This document shows, one piece after another, positions 1 through 7,296 of a stretch of 16,707 bases of DNA. The translations under genes and the position numbers were made by a program. Position 1 is the first letter of the stretch. Each line of letters begins with the position of its first letter. The DNA is taken from NCBI GenBank assembly GCA_004552395.1, contig SFOK01000065.1:1-16707 (forward strand), in the 5' to 3' direction. This DNA comes from Bacteroidales bacterium. GTDB taxonomy: Bacteria; Bacteroidota; Bacteroidia; Bacteroidales; Muribaculaceae. The notes beneath the pieces were generated by a model. It made no database searches, was not told the origin of the DNA, and saw only the letters and a list, made by a program, of their open reading frames with translations.

Positions 1-8
1 TTGACATG

Positions 9-50
9 ACAAAGCCCCGGCTTGTGAAAGTCAGGGCTTTGTTTTATGTT
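9..50 (+). terminator. Intrinsic terminator of a gene left of the window
   Basis: A perfect 9-bp inverted repeat (ACAAAGCCC at 9-17, GGGCTTTGT at 34-42, 16-nt loop) is followed on the plus strand by the T-rich run TTTATGTT. On the minus strand the hairpin is not followed by T residues, so it most likely ends a plus-strand gene that lies before this window and converges on glnN. Confidence 0.6.
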
Positions 51-65
51 TTACAGCATGTTATG

Positions 66-100
66 AAAAGAGGCTGCGCCTATTTTGACACAGCCTCTTT
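66..100 (-). terminator. Probable terminator of glnN
   Basis: A perfect 10-bp inverted repeat (AAAGAGGCTG at 67-76, CAGCCTCTTT at 91-100, 14-nt loop) begins 23 nt beyond the glnN stop codon. On the minus strand the stem ends in CTCTTTTC, a short T-run. The hairpin is strong and the T-tract modest, so termination is likely but may be incomplete. Confidence 0.6.
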
Positions 101-123
101 GTATTGATCGCTGTGCCGTGCGG

Positions 124-2313
124 TTAGCGGATGAAGAGCATCTCGCGGTACTTGGGAAGCGGCCATATCTCGTTGTCGACCATGAGCTCGAGCTTGTCGA
201 TATGATAGCGCACATTCTCCATGCGTGGCACCACTGTATCGTGGTAAGCGATCGCTTTCTCGCGCTCGTCATCGATTTTATTGGCCACCTTGCGGGCATT
301 GACCATAGCCTCTACCTCGCTGCGTATCTCGGCTATATGGTCGGAAATAGTCTCGATGGATGTGAGGTCCTGACGCGAGATCTTGTCGGCCTTGTCGCCT
401 TTGAAGAGCTCTTTGATCTTGTAGGCGTTCTCGAGCAGCAGGCTCTGATAGCGCGTGGCGGCCGGTATCACATGGTTGATGGCGAGGTCCCCGAGCACAC
501 GGGCCTCGATCTGGATCTTCTTGGTGTAGATCTCCCACTTCACCTCGTTGCGGGCCTCAAGCTCCACGCGGTTGAATACGCCTGTGCGACCGAACATATC
601 CACACTCTGATCCGAGAGATAAGCGTCGTACATCAGCGGGGCTGAAGTCTCGGTGTCGAGTCCGCGGCGACCGGCCTCCTCTTTCCACTCGTCGGAATAA
701 CCGTTGCCGTCGAAATGTATCGGCTTGGAGTATCTGATCAGTTTGCGGATCTCCTCCCAGACTGCCTCGCGGCGTGTCTTGCCCGAAGCCACGGCTGCGT
801 CCACGGCGTCGGCAAACTGATTCAGCTGGTCGGCTACTGCTGCATTGAGGGCTATCATGGCCGAGGCGCAGTTGGCCGACGAACCTACGGCACGGAACTC
901 GAAGCGGTTACCTGTGAAGGCGAAGGGCGATGTGCGGTTGCGGTCTGTGTTGTCGAGCATAATCTCCGGAATCTGCGACAGGCCCAGATTCATCTCCTCG
1001 CGGCCTTTCACATCGAGTGTCTCGGCTGAGTCGCTGTGCTCCACCTCGTCGAGGATATTGGAGAGCTGTGTGCCGAGGAACATGGATATGATTGCCGGGG
1101 GTGCCTCGTTGGCGCCGAGACGGTGGGCGTTGGTGGCCGATGCGATGGATGCCTTGATCAGCGCGTTGTGGCGGTGGACGGCGGCCATCACATTAGTGAT
1201 GAAGGTGACGAACTGGAGATTGTCTTTCGATGTCTTGCCGGGCGAGAAGAGCAGCACGCCCTTGTCGGTGCCGAGGCTCCAGTTGTTGTGCTTGCCGGAA
1301 CCGTTGATACCTGCGAACGGTTTCTCGTGGAGCAGCACACGGAAATTGTGGCGCTTGGCAACCTCGGCGATGAGACCCATCAGAAGGAGGTTGTGGTCGT
1401 TGGCCAGGTTGGTCTCCTCGTAGATAGGCGCGAGCTCGAACTGGTTGGGAGCGACTTCGTTGTGGCAGGTCTTGGCCGGGATGCCGAGCTTGTTGCATTC
1501 AATCTCGAGGTCGAGCATGAACGCTTCCACACGCGAAGGTATGGCGCCGAAATAGTGGTCCTCAAGCTGCTGGTTCTTGGCACTCTCGTGGCCCATGAGA
1601 GTACGTCCGGTCATCACCAGGTCGGGACGGGCTGCGTAGAGGGCTTCGTCAATGAGGAAATACTCCTGCTCCCAGCCCAGATATGAAGTGACGTGATTCA
1701 CCTCGGGGTCAAAATAGCGGGCCACACGTGTGCCGGCTTTGTCCACAGCGTTGAGGGCGCGGAGAAGCGGAGTCTTGTAGTCGAGACTCTCGCCTGTATA
1801 GGAAATGAAAATTGTAGGGATACAGAGTGTATCGTCCATGATGAATGCCGGCGACGAAATATCCCAGGCAGAATAACCGCGGGCCTCGAATGTGTTTCGG
1901 ATGCCGCCGTTGGGGAAAGAGGATGCGTCAGGCTCCTGCTGAACGAGGAGCTTTCCTGAGAACTCCTCGACTACTCCCCCTTTGCCGTCGTGCTCGATAA
2001 AGGAATCGTGCTTCTCGGCCGTTCCGTCAGTGAGTGGATGGAACCAGTGAGTGTAGTGGCGGGCGCCGCAGTCTATGGCCCATTTCTTCATGCCCTCGGC
2101 CACACTGTCGGCTACCTCGCGCGATAGAGGCTCCTTGTTGTCGATAGCCTTGCAGAGCGCCTGGAAGGTCTTGGCGGGCAGATATTCGAACATCTTCTGG
2201 CGATTGAAGACATACTTGCCGTAATACTCCGTGGGGCGTTCTTTGGGTACATCCACCTTCACTGCTTTGCGCTTGGTGGCTTCTTCCACACACTTAAATC
2301 TGAATTTTGACAT
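124..2313 (-). CDS. glnN: Class III glutamine synthetase (GSIII)
   Basis: ATP-dependent ligation of ammonia to glutamate, giving glutamine, in the cytoplasm; GSIII enzymes are large dodecamers. The 729-residue length fits GSIII (about 700-730) and excludes the ~450-residue GSI and the shorter GSII. Visible landmarks are the metal/glutamate-site segment EQEYF at 215-219, NEVAPNQFE at 285-293, and the GSIII signature NGSGKHNNWS at 337-346, followed by the conserved FEFRAVGSSAN block in the C-terminal half. The start MSKFRFKCVEEATKRK is typical of Bacteroidetes GSIII. It is the last gene of a minus-strand series, 51 bp after the dapL stop; that gap shows no TAnnTTTG box, so it is probably co-transcribed with dapL. 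Its product supplies nitrogen that returns, via glutamate, to the DapL reaction. Many databases label this gene glnA. Confidence 0.96.
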   Translation of the reverse strand: MSKFRFKCVEEATKRKAVKVDVPKERPTEYYGKYVFNRQKMFEYLPAKTFQALCKAIDNKEPLSREVADSVAEGMKKWAIDCGARHYTHWFHPLTDGTAEKHDSFIEHDGKGGVVEEFSGKLLVQQEPDASSFPNGGIRNTFEARGYSAWDISSPAFIMDDTLCIPTIFISYTGESLDYKTPLLRALNAVDKAGTRVARYFDPEVNHVTSYLGWEQEYFLIDEALYAARPDLVMTGRTLMGHESAKNQQLEDHYFGAIPSRVEAFMLDLEIECNKLGIPAKTCHNEVAPNQFELAPIYEETNLANDHNLLLMGLIAEVAKRHNFRVLLHEKPFAGINGSGKHNNWSLGTDKGVLLFSPGKTSKDNLQFVTFITNVMAAVHRHNALIKASIASATNAHRLGANEAPPAIISMFLGTQLSNILDEVEHSDSAETLDVKGREEMNLGLSQIPEIMLDNTDRNRTSPFAFTGNRFEFRAVGSSANCASAMIALNAAVADQLNQFADAVDAAVASGKTRREAVWEEIRKLIRYSKPIHFDGNGYSDEWKEEAGRRGLDTETSAPLMYDAYLSDQSVDMFGRTGVFNRVELEARNEVKWEIYTKKIQIEARVLGDLAINHVIPAATRYQSLLLENAYKIKELFKGDKADKISRQDLTSIETISDHIAEIRSEVEAMVNARKVANKIDDEREKAIAYHDTVVPRMENVRYHIDKLELMVDNEIWPLPKYREMLFIR

Positions 2314-2364
2314 ATTGTTTGGGATATTGCGTAAAACTCTATCTGATTAACTGATTGCTGCTAC

Positions 2365-3600
2365 TTACTTGCTGAGGTCGAGGCGCTCTATGCGTCTTAC
2401 CGCCTCAAGGGTATTCTCCTCGGTGTTGAATGCGGTCAGGCGCACATAGCCTTCGCCTGCGGGACCGAAGCCGCTGCCGGGCGTGCAGACAAGGTTGCAC
2501 TCGTGCAGGAGCTTCTCGAAGAATTCCCACGAGGTGACGCCATCTGGAGTCTTCACCCACACATAAGGCGCGTTCTTGCCGCCGAACACTTTCAAACCGG
2601 CTTTGGCCACACCTTCGCTCAGTCGACGCGCGTTGCGCATATAATAGTCCACCGACTCGCGGACCTGAACGGAGCCTTCAGGTGTGTAGACAGCTGCAGC
2701 GCCGCACTGTATTATGTAGCTCGCACCGTTGAACTTGGTGGTTTGACGGCGGTTCCAGAGCTTTCGGAGTTCCACGGGATTACCTTTGCTGTCGGGGCAC
2801 TTCAGCGCGGCGGGCACAACGGTATATCCGCAGCGCAGACCGGTGAAGCCGGCTGTTTTGGAGAAACTGCGGAACTCTATGCTCACCTCCTTGGCGCCGG
2901 GTATCTCGTAGATACTGTGGGGCACGTCCTCCTCGGTGATATAGCGCTCGTAAGCCGAGTCGTAGAGTATCACACAGCCGTTGCGGCGGGCGTAGTCAAC
3001 CCACTTGGCGAGCTGGCTGCGGGTGAGTGTTGTTCCGGTGGGATTGTTGGGATAGCAGAGATAGATGAGCGAGGGAACCTTGGCGGGAAGAGCCGGCACG
3101 AAATCGTTGGCCTCGGTGCAGGGCAGATACTCGATGCGGCTCCAGACACCGCCGACACACTCGCCGGCACGGCCTGCCATCACGTTGGTATCCACATAAA
3201 CGGGATAGACCGGATCGGTGACAGCCACCACAGCATCGGCAGCGAAGATGTCGCCTATATTGCCCAGATCGCTCTTGGCTCCGTCGCTGATGAAAATCTC
3301 GTCGGCCGCGATGTCGATGCCGCGGTCGGCATAGTCCCCTTTCGCGATAGCCTCGCGCAGAAAGGCATAACCCTGCTCGGGGCCGTAGCCATGGAAAGTC
3401 TCCTTGGCTGCCTGACGGTCCACTGCCTCGTGCATGGCCGCTGTCACAGCCTTGCATATCGGGAGTGTAACATCGCCTATGCCGAGACTGATCACATTGG
3501 CCTGTGGATTAGCTTCCTTATATTCTTTCACCTTTCGGGCTATGGTGGAGAAAAGATAGCTCTCGGGGAGCTTCACGAAATTATCATTGATTCTTGCCAT
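2365..3600 (-). CDS. dapL: LL-diaminopimelate aminotransferase
   Basis: PLP-dependent fold-type I aminotransferase converting tetrahydrodipicolinate plus glutamate directly to LL-diaminopimelate and 2-oxoglutarate, bypassing the succinylase/acetylase steps of lysine and peptidoglycan precursor synthesis. The 411 residues match the family. Characteristic segments are SDGAKSDLGNI (105-115), CYPNNPTGT (182-190), YDSAY (223-227) and SFSKTAGFTGLRCGY with the PLP Schiff-base lysine at K248. SDGxKxDLGNI and SFSKTAGFTG separate DapL from aspartate aminotransferases. It lies 140 bp downstream of dapF, which makes the next enzyme of the route, and just upstream of glnN. No consensus promoter is visible in the 140-bp gap, but two hairpins are, so expression may depend on read-through from dapF. 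Confidence 0.96.
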   Translation of the reverse strand: MARINDNFVKLPESYLFSTIARKVKEYKEANPQANVISLGIGDVTLPICKAVTAAMHEAVDRQAAKETFHGYGPEQGYAFLREAIAKGDYADRGIDIAADEIFISDGAKSDLGNIGDIFAADAVVAVTDPVYPVYVDTNVMAGRAGECVGGVWSRIEYLPCTEANDFVPALPAKVPSLIYLCYPNNPTGTTLTRSQLAKWVDYARRNGCVILYDSAYERYITEEDVPHSIYEIPGAKEVSIEFRSFSKTAGFTGLRCGYTVVPAALKCPDSKGNPVELRKLWNRRQTTKFNGASYIIQCGAAAVYTPEGSVQVRESVDYYMRNARRLSEGVAKAGLKVFGGKNAPYVWVKTPDGVTSWEFFEKLLHECNLVCTPGSGFGPAGEGYVRLTAFNTEENTLEAVRRIERLDLSK

Positions 3601-3640
3601 ATCTGTTTTACTCTATTCAGTTTAAAAAATAAGATTGCCT

Positions 3641-3668
3641 TGAAACCGGAAAATATTTCGGGGTTTCA
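3641..3668 (-). promoter_or_regulatory. Second hairpin in the dapF-dapL gap
   Basis: TGAAACC (3641-3647) pairs perfectly with GGTTTCA (3662-3668), and an inner GAAA/TTTC stem (3649-3652 with 3656-3659) continues it. On the minus strand it lies in the dapL leader, about 40 nt before the start codon, with the T-rich run TTATTTTTT starting several nt after the stem. The distance to the T-run is long for a classical terminator, so a leader structure is equally possible. Confidence 0.4.
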
Positions 3669-3670
3669 TA

Positions 3671-3723
3671 AAAATAAACTCGACACGAATCGGAGGCCTC
3701 AGCGGAGGCGCGGTGTCGTGTCG
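3671..3723 (-). terminator. Intrinsic terminator or attenuator after dapF
   Basis: On the minus strand, CGACACGA and TCGTGTCG (3716-3723 with 3681-3688) form a perfect 8-bp stem, with a nested GCCTC/GAGGC hairpin (3705-3709 with 3696-3700, 4-nt loop). It is followed at once by AGTTTATTTTT. It starts 17 nt beyond the dapF stop codon. The form is that of an intrinsic terminator, although the next gene, dapL, is on the same strand and in the same pathway, so partial termination is plausible. Confidence 0.6.
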
Positions 3724-3740
3724 GTGGAAAGTCGCATGAT

Positions 3741-4691
3741 TTATTGTCGGGGGTGAAGCCAGATGTTGTCGGATTCGGAGTCGAAGTAATAGAAACCGTC
3801 GGCTACTGTAGTCGCGCCACCCGTCATGAGCACATGTCCCGAAGGTCGTTCCCAACTTATCTCCAGATCACCGCCTGAGAGCCTTATGACGACAGGCGAT
3901 TCCGCGAGGCCGAGACTGATAGCCGCCACAGCCGTGGCGCACGCTCCGGTGCCGCAGGCCATGGTCTCACCCGTGCCGCGTTCCCATACACGCATCTCTA
4001 TAAGGTGCCGGTTCAGAACCCGCGCGAACTCCACATTCACTTTCTCCGGCCACGCTTCGTGCTTCTCGACCAACGGGCCGGAGCCGAGCACATGTGCATC
4101 GTCTGGCGCATCGCTGATGAAGCATATGGCATGGGGATTCCCCATACTCAGGGTCGCGAATTGCAACTCCTCCCCTTTTACACTGACCTTCACTTCCTCG
4201 AGCCACGGTGCCGAAGAGCTTTTATTGCAGCCCCGGGCCGGTATGGCGGCGGCTTCAAACACCGGCTCGCCCATATCCACACAAACCGAGTGCACCTTGC
4301 CGTCCTTCACATTGAGATGAAGCACCTTCACTCCGGCGAGAGTCATGAGCCGGATCTCGGTAGACTCAGTGTAGCCTTTTTCAAAAAGGTATTTGCCGAT
4401 GCAGCGCGACGCGTTGCCGCACATCTGCGCCTCGGATCCGTCGGCGTTGAACATCCGCATACGGAAATCGGCGCCCGGCTGTTCGCAGCGGGAGATCACC
4501 ACAAGGCCGTCGCCTCCCACACCGCAATGGCGGTCGGAGATTGCTCTGGCCAGATAAGAAAGGTCGTCGGGGAGTGCATCAGCACCCGAGGTTCCGGAGT
4601 CGAAAAGATAGACATAGTCGTTGCCTATGCCGTGCATTTTAGTGAATTTCACCACTTTACGGTTATCCTCCGAAGATAGGGTCAAGCTCAT
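3741..4691 (-). CDS. dapF: Diaminopimelate epimerase
   Basis: PLP-independent racemisation of LL- to meso-diaminopimelate, the precursor of lysine and of the peptidoglycan cross-link; cytoplasmic. The two-base mechanism needs two cysteines, both present: C91 in MCGNASRC and C246 in ACGTGACA. The N-terminal landmark KFTKMHGIGNDY (15-26) and the GGDG motif at 59-62 are typical. At 316 residues it is slightly longer than most family members because of about 14 extra residues before KFTKMHG and a short C-terminal tail after the usual end (YYFDSESDNIWLHPRQ). The start at 4691 is preferred because it lies about 45 nt after the predicted transcription start; a start at the methionine of KMHG would remove a core strand. 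First gene of the dapF-dapL-glnN series. Confidence 0.95.
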   Translation of the reverse strand: MSLTLSSEDNRKVVKFTKMHGIGNDYVYLFDSGTSGADALPDDLSYLARAISDRHCGVGGDGLVVISRCEQPGADFRMRMFNADGSEAQMCGNASRCIGKYLFEKGYTESTEIRLMTLAGVKVLHLNVKDGKVHSVCVDMGEPVFEAAAIPARGCNKSSSAPWLEEVKVSVKGEELQFATLSMGNPHAICFISDAPDDAHVLGSGPLVEKHEAWPEKVNVEFARVLNRHLIEMRVWERGTGETMACGTGACATAVAAISLGLAESPVVIRLSGGDLEISWERPSGHVLMTGGATTVADGFYYFDSESDNIWLHPRQ

Positions 4692-4743
4692 AGCTTCGCT
4701 GATGCTTAATTGTTGGACGGGTCTATGCCCTTTTTATTGAATG

Positions 4744-4776
4744 CAAAGTTAGAAAAAATTTTCCGATTGCGCCAAA
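4744..4776 (-). promoter_or_regulatory. Bacteroidetes sigma-70-type promoter of dapF
   Basis: Read on the minus strand: TTTG (4776-4773), a 21-bp spacer, then TAACTTTG (4751-4744). This matches the Bacteroides primary-sigma consensus TTTG / TAnnTTTG with all defined bases present. The implied transcription start near 4737 gives a leader of about 45 nt before the dapF start codon. Confidence 0.8.
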
Positions 4777-4943
4777 CTTCGGGCGTTAAAATTTCAGATT
4801 TTTCTGCTCTCTGCTTATGTTGTTAAACATATGTCACTTTGGTCTCTAATTCGGATAATTTTACTAAATTGCGGCAATTTTCTGCGGGACCCCCGCTGGA
4901 CCCGCGGTTCAGTTTTTGTTAACCCCCTAAAGTCCTTATACAC
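4777..4943 (+). promoter_or_regulatory. EF-G2 upstream region: weak promoter candidates and GC-rich hairpin
   Basis: No full TTTG/TAnnTTTG pair was found on the plus strand. Two imperfect -7 boxes are present, TCACTTTG (4834-4841) and TAATTTTA (4856-4863), neither with a well-spaced TTTG; a promoter needing an activator would look like this. At 4884-4907 a GC-rich patch interrupts AT-rich DNA: GCGGG (4884-4888) can pair with CCCGC at 4892-4896 or at 4901-4905, and CCGC (4893-4896) with GCGG (4904-4907), giving competing short hairpins about 40-60 nt before the start codon. Confidence 0.3.
4816..4831. promoter_or_regulatory. CRP/FNR-sized palindrome in the dapF/EF-G2 divergent region
   Basis: TATGTT-GTTA-AACATA is a 16-bp dyad with perfect 6-bp arms. 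Aligned to the enterobacterial CRP site TGTGA-N6-TCACA it has the same overall length and shares the TnTG/CAnA core. It is centred about 120 bp upstream of the EF-G2 start and about 40 bp beyond the dapF promoter -33 box. That it binds a CRP-family protein (such as the Bacteroides starvation regulator Cur, which controls fusA2 in B. thetaiotaomicron) is inference; I cannot match it to a verified Cur motif from memory. Confidence 0.45.
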
Positions 4944-7052
4944 ATGAAGGAATACAAAACCAACGAAATCAAGAACATAGCCTTGCTTGGAAGCAAAGGC
5001 TCGGGTAAAACCACACTTGCAGAAGCTATGCTTTTCGAGTGTGGAGTTATAAAACGCAGAGGCACAATTGACGGCGGCAATACTGTTAGTGACTATTTCC
5101 CTGTAGAAAAAGATTACGGCTATTCAGTATTTTCCACCGTTTTTTATGCCGAATTCCTTAACAAAAAACTCAATGTGATCGACAACCCGGGTTCAGAGGA
5201 CTTTGTGGGCAGCTGCTACACTTCTCTCGGAGTCTGCGACACCGGCGTCATCGTGGTTGACGCTCAGTACGGCGTCGAAGTAGGCACTCAGAACATCTTC
5301 CGCACTGCCGCCAAGCTGAAAAAGCCGGTGCTCTTTGCCGTCAACCAGCTCGACGGCGAGAAAGCTGACTACGACAATGTCATGGAGCAGCTCCGCGAAA
5401 ACTTCGGCAACAAGATCGTGGCTGTGCAGTATCCGCTCGAAAGCGGCCCCGGTTTCCACTCCATGATCGATGTGCTCCTCATGAAGAAATATGAGTGGGG
5501 TCCCGACGGTGGTGTTCCCACAATCTCCGATATACCCGACTCAGAGAAGGATAAAGCCATGGAGCTGCATCAGGCCCTGCTCGAGGCTGCCGCTGAAAAC
5601 GACGAGACTCTCATGGATAAGTTCTTCGAGAACGGCGCTCTCTCGGAAGACGAGATGCGCGACGGTATCCGCAAAGGCCTCATAGACCGCAGCATCCTTC
5701 CCGTATTCTGCGTTTCCGCTCTCAAGGATATGGGTGTGCGGCGCATGATGGAATTCCTCGGCAATGTCTGCCCCTTCGTCAGCGACATGCCGGCTCCCGA
5801 AACCGTATCGGGCGAGGCTGTGAAACCGGATCCCAACGGCCCCGTAAGCCTTTTCGTATTCAAGACTTCCGTAGAGCCCCACATCGGTGAGGTCACTTAC
5901 TTCAAGGTGATGAGCGGCACACTCAAAGCCGGCGCCGACCTCGAGAATGTGACTCGCGGCGGCAAGGAGCGCATGGCTCAGCTTTACTGCACTTGCGGCC
6001 AGATCCGCACGGCTGTGGATACTCTCTACGCCGGCGACATAGGCGCAAGCGTGAAACTGAAAGACACCCGCACCGGCAACACACTGAACCAGAAAGGCTG
6101 TGAGTATCAGTTCGACTTCATCAAATATCCCGCTCCCAAGTATACACGCGCAATCAAGCCCGTCACAGAGAGCGACTCGGAGAAACTCTCGGCTATCCTC
6201 ACACGCATGCACGAGGAGGATCCCACATGGATCATTGAGCAGAGCAAGGAGCTCAAGCAGCTCATCGTGAAAGGTCAGGGCGAATTCCACCTCCGCACTC
6301 TCAAATGGAGAATCGAGAATAACGACAAACTCCCCATCGAGTTCCAGGAACCCCGCATCCCCTACCGCGAGACGATCACCAAGGCATCGCGCGCCGATTA
6401 CCGCCACAAGAAACAGTCTGGCGGTTCAGGCCAGTTCGGCGAGGTTCACCTCATTGTAGAGCCTTACACCGAAGGTATGCCCGAGCCCGACACTTATAAG
6501 TTCGGCAATCAGGAATTCAAGATGAGTGTCCGCGACAAACAGGAAATACCTCTGGAATGGGGCGGCAAGCTCGTGGTCTATAACTGCATCGTCGGCGGCG
6601 CTATCGACGCCCGCTTCATCCCCGCTATCGTGAAAGGCCTCATGGACCGTATGGAGCAGGGCCCGCTCACTGGATCGTACGCCCGCGACGTTCGCGTGAT
6701 GATCTACGACGGCAAGATGCACCCCGTTGACTCCAACGAGATCTCATTCCGCCTGGCAGGCCGCAACGCCTTCTCCGAGGCTTTCCGCAACGCCAACCCG
6801 AAGATCCTGGAGCCTATCTACGATGTTGAGGTCCACACTCCCGACGACACTATGGGCGACGTTATGAGCGACCTGCAGGGACGCCGCGCCATCATCATGG
6901 GCATGGAATCTGACAGTGGAATACAGAAACTCTCAGCCAAGGTACCTCTGAAAGAGATGTCGACATACTCGACATCGCTGAGCTCCATCACAGGCGGCCG
7001 CAGCTCCTTCACAATGATAATTCCTTCCCTCTCAGCGATTATCAAGCAATAA
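4944..7052 (+). CDS. fusA2: EF-G paralog (EF-G2 type) with degenerate GTPase motifs
   Basis: Translation elongation factor G homologue of 702 residues, expected to act on the ribosome in translocation. The full EF-G layout is present: G domain (about 1-280), domain II (about 290-390), domain III, domain IV with SGQFGEV in place of RGQYG and with MHPVDSNEISF, and domain V with EPIYDVEVHTPDDTMGDVMSDLQGRR. The P-loop is intact (GSKGSGKT, 16-23), but switch II reads DNPGSEDF (80-87) instead of DTPGHVDF, so the catalytic histidine is S84. G4 is NQLD (134-137) instead of NKxD, and the switch I RGITI motif is missing. This excludes the main EF-G and Tet(Q)-type protection proteins. Bacteroides thetaiotaomicron has an EF-G2 reported to work without GTPase activity during starvation and gut colonisation; orthology is inferred from these substitutions. 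Transcribed divergently from dapF as a single gene with its own terminator. Its first ~75 codons are AT-richer than the rest. Confidence 0.9.
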   Translation: MKEYKTNEIKNIALLGSKGSGKTTLAEAMLFECGVIKRRGTIDGGNTVSDYFPVEKDYGYSVFSTVFYAEFLNKKLNVIDNPGSEDFVGSCYTSLGVCDTGVIVVDAQYGVEVGTQNIFRTAAKLKKPVLFAVNQLDGEKADYDNVMEQLRENFGNKIVAVQYPLESGPGFHSMIDVLLMKKYEWGPDGGVPTISDIPDSEKDKAMELHQALLEAAAENDETLMDKFFENGALSEDEMRDGIRKGLIDRSILPVFCVSALKDMGVRRMMEFLGNVCPFVSDMPAPETVSGEAVKPDPNGPVSLFVFKTSVEPHIGEVTYFKVMSGTLKAGADLENVTRGGKERMAQLYCTCGQIRTAVDTLYAGDIGASVKLKDTRTGNTLNQKGCEYQFDFIKYPAPKYTRAIKPVTESDSEKLSAILTRMHEEDPTWIIEQSKELKQLIVKGQGEFHLRTLKWRIENNDKLPIEFQEPRIPYRETITKASRADYRHKKQSGGSGQFGEVHLIVEPYTEGMPEPDTYKFGNQEFKMSVRDKQEIPLEWGGKLVVYNCIVGGAIDARFIPAIVKGLMDRMEQGPLTGSYARDVRVMIYDGKMHPVDSNEISFRLAGRNAFSEAFRNANPKILEPIYDVEVHTPDDTMGDVMSDLQGRRAIIMGMESDSGIQKLSAKVPLKEMSTYSTSLSSITGGRSSFTMIIPSLSAIIKQ

Positions 7053-7063
7053 CCGAGATAAAT

Positions 7064-7110
7064 TTCCCCGGAGAGATCGAGAGACAATCCCGATCCTCCG
7101 GGGAACTTTT
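7064..7110 (+). terminator. Strong intrinsic terminator after EF-G2
   Basis: TTCCCCGGAG (7064-7073) pairs perfectly with CTCCGGGGAA (7096-7105), and after one bulged A the stem continues with GATCG (7075-7079)/CGATC (7091-7095), 15 bp in total with an 11-nt loop. CTTTTA follows. It begins 11 nt after the stop codon, so EF-G2 is probably a single-gene transcript. Confidence 0.85.
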
Positions 7111-7264
7111 ATCTGCGCAATCCGCGCTCGGCTGATTTAGGTTGAAGAATAGTGAAGAAGAATGAAAAAACTGAAGAATTTCGGGAAAAAGCCGGGAGAG
7201 CGTTAAGAAGAGTATAAAAGTACAAATGAAGGATGAAGAAAGGGTAAAGAAAGGGTGCTGAAGG
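7111..7264 (+). other. Non-coding purine-rich stretch
   Basis: This part of the 408-bp gap between EF-G2 and the S9 peptidase has no convincing gene. From about 7139 the plus strand is almost all A and G, with TGAAGAA four times (7143, 7153, 7172, 7234) and AAAGGGT twice 11 nt apart (7239, 7250). A 71-codon frame on the minus strand is only the complement of this tract, rich in Phe/Leu/Ser, with no recognisable domain. No tRNA or other known RNA fold was seen. Confidence 0.5.
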
Positions 7265-7296
7265 TTTGGGTAATTCGTAGATTCTTGCTATTTTTG
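7265..7296 (+). promoter_or_regulatory. Bacteroidetes sigma-70-type promoter of the S9 peptidase
   Basis: TTTG (7265-7268), 20-bp spacer, TATTTTTG (7289-7296) followed by C: every defined base of TTTG/TAnnTTTG is matched at consensus spacing. Transcription would start near 7303 and give an untranslated leader of about 158 nt. Confidence 0.8.

Noticed and set aside
2503..3756. Long open frame (417 codons) on the plus strand opposite dapL
   Set aside because: It lies antisense to a gene with full DapL motifs; its protein has no recognisable domain. GC-rich codons of the real gene readily leave the opposite strand open.
3622..3855. 77-codon minus-strand frame across the dapF 3' end and the dapF-dapL gap
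   Set aside because: It overlaps dapF in another frame and runs through the terminator hairpin; no support as a gene.
5541..6407. 288-codon frame on the minus strand inside EF-G2
   Set aside because: Antisense to conserved EF-G domains; composition (Ala/Val/Leu/His-rich, no motif) is that of a reverse-strand artefact.
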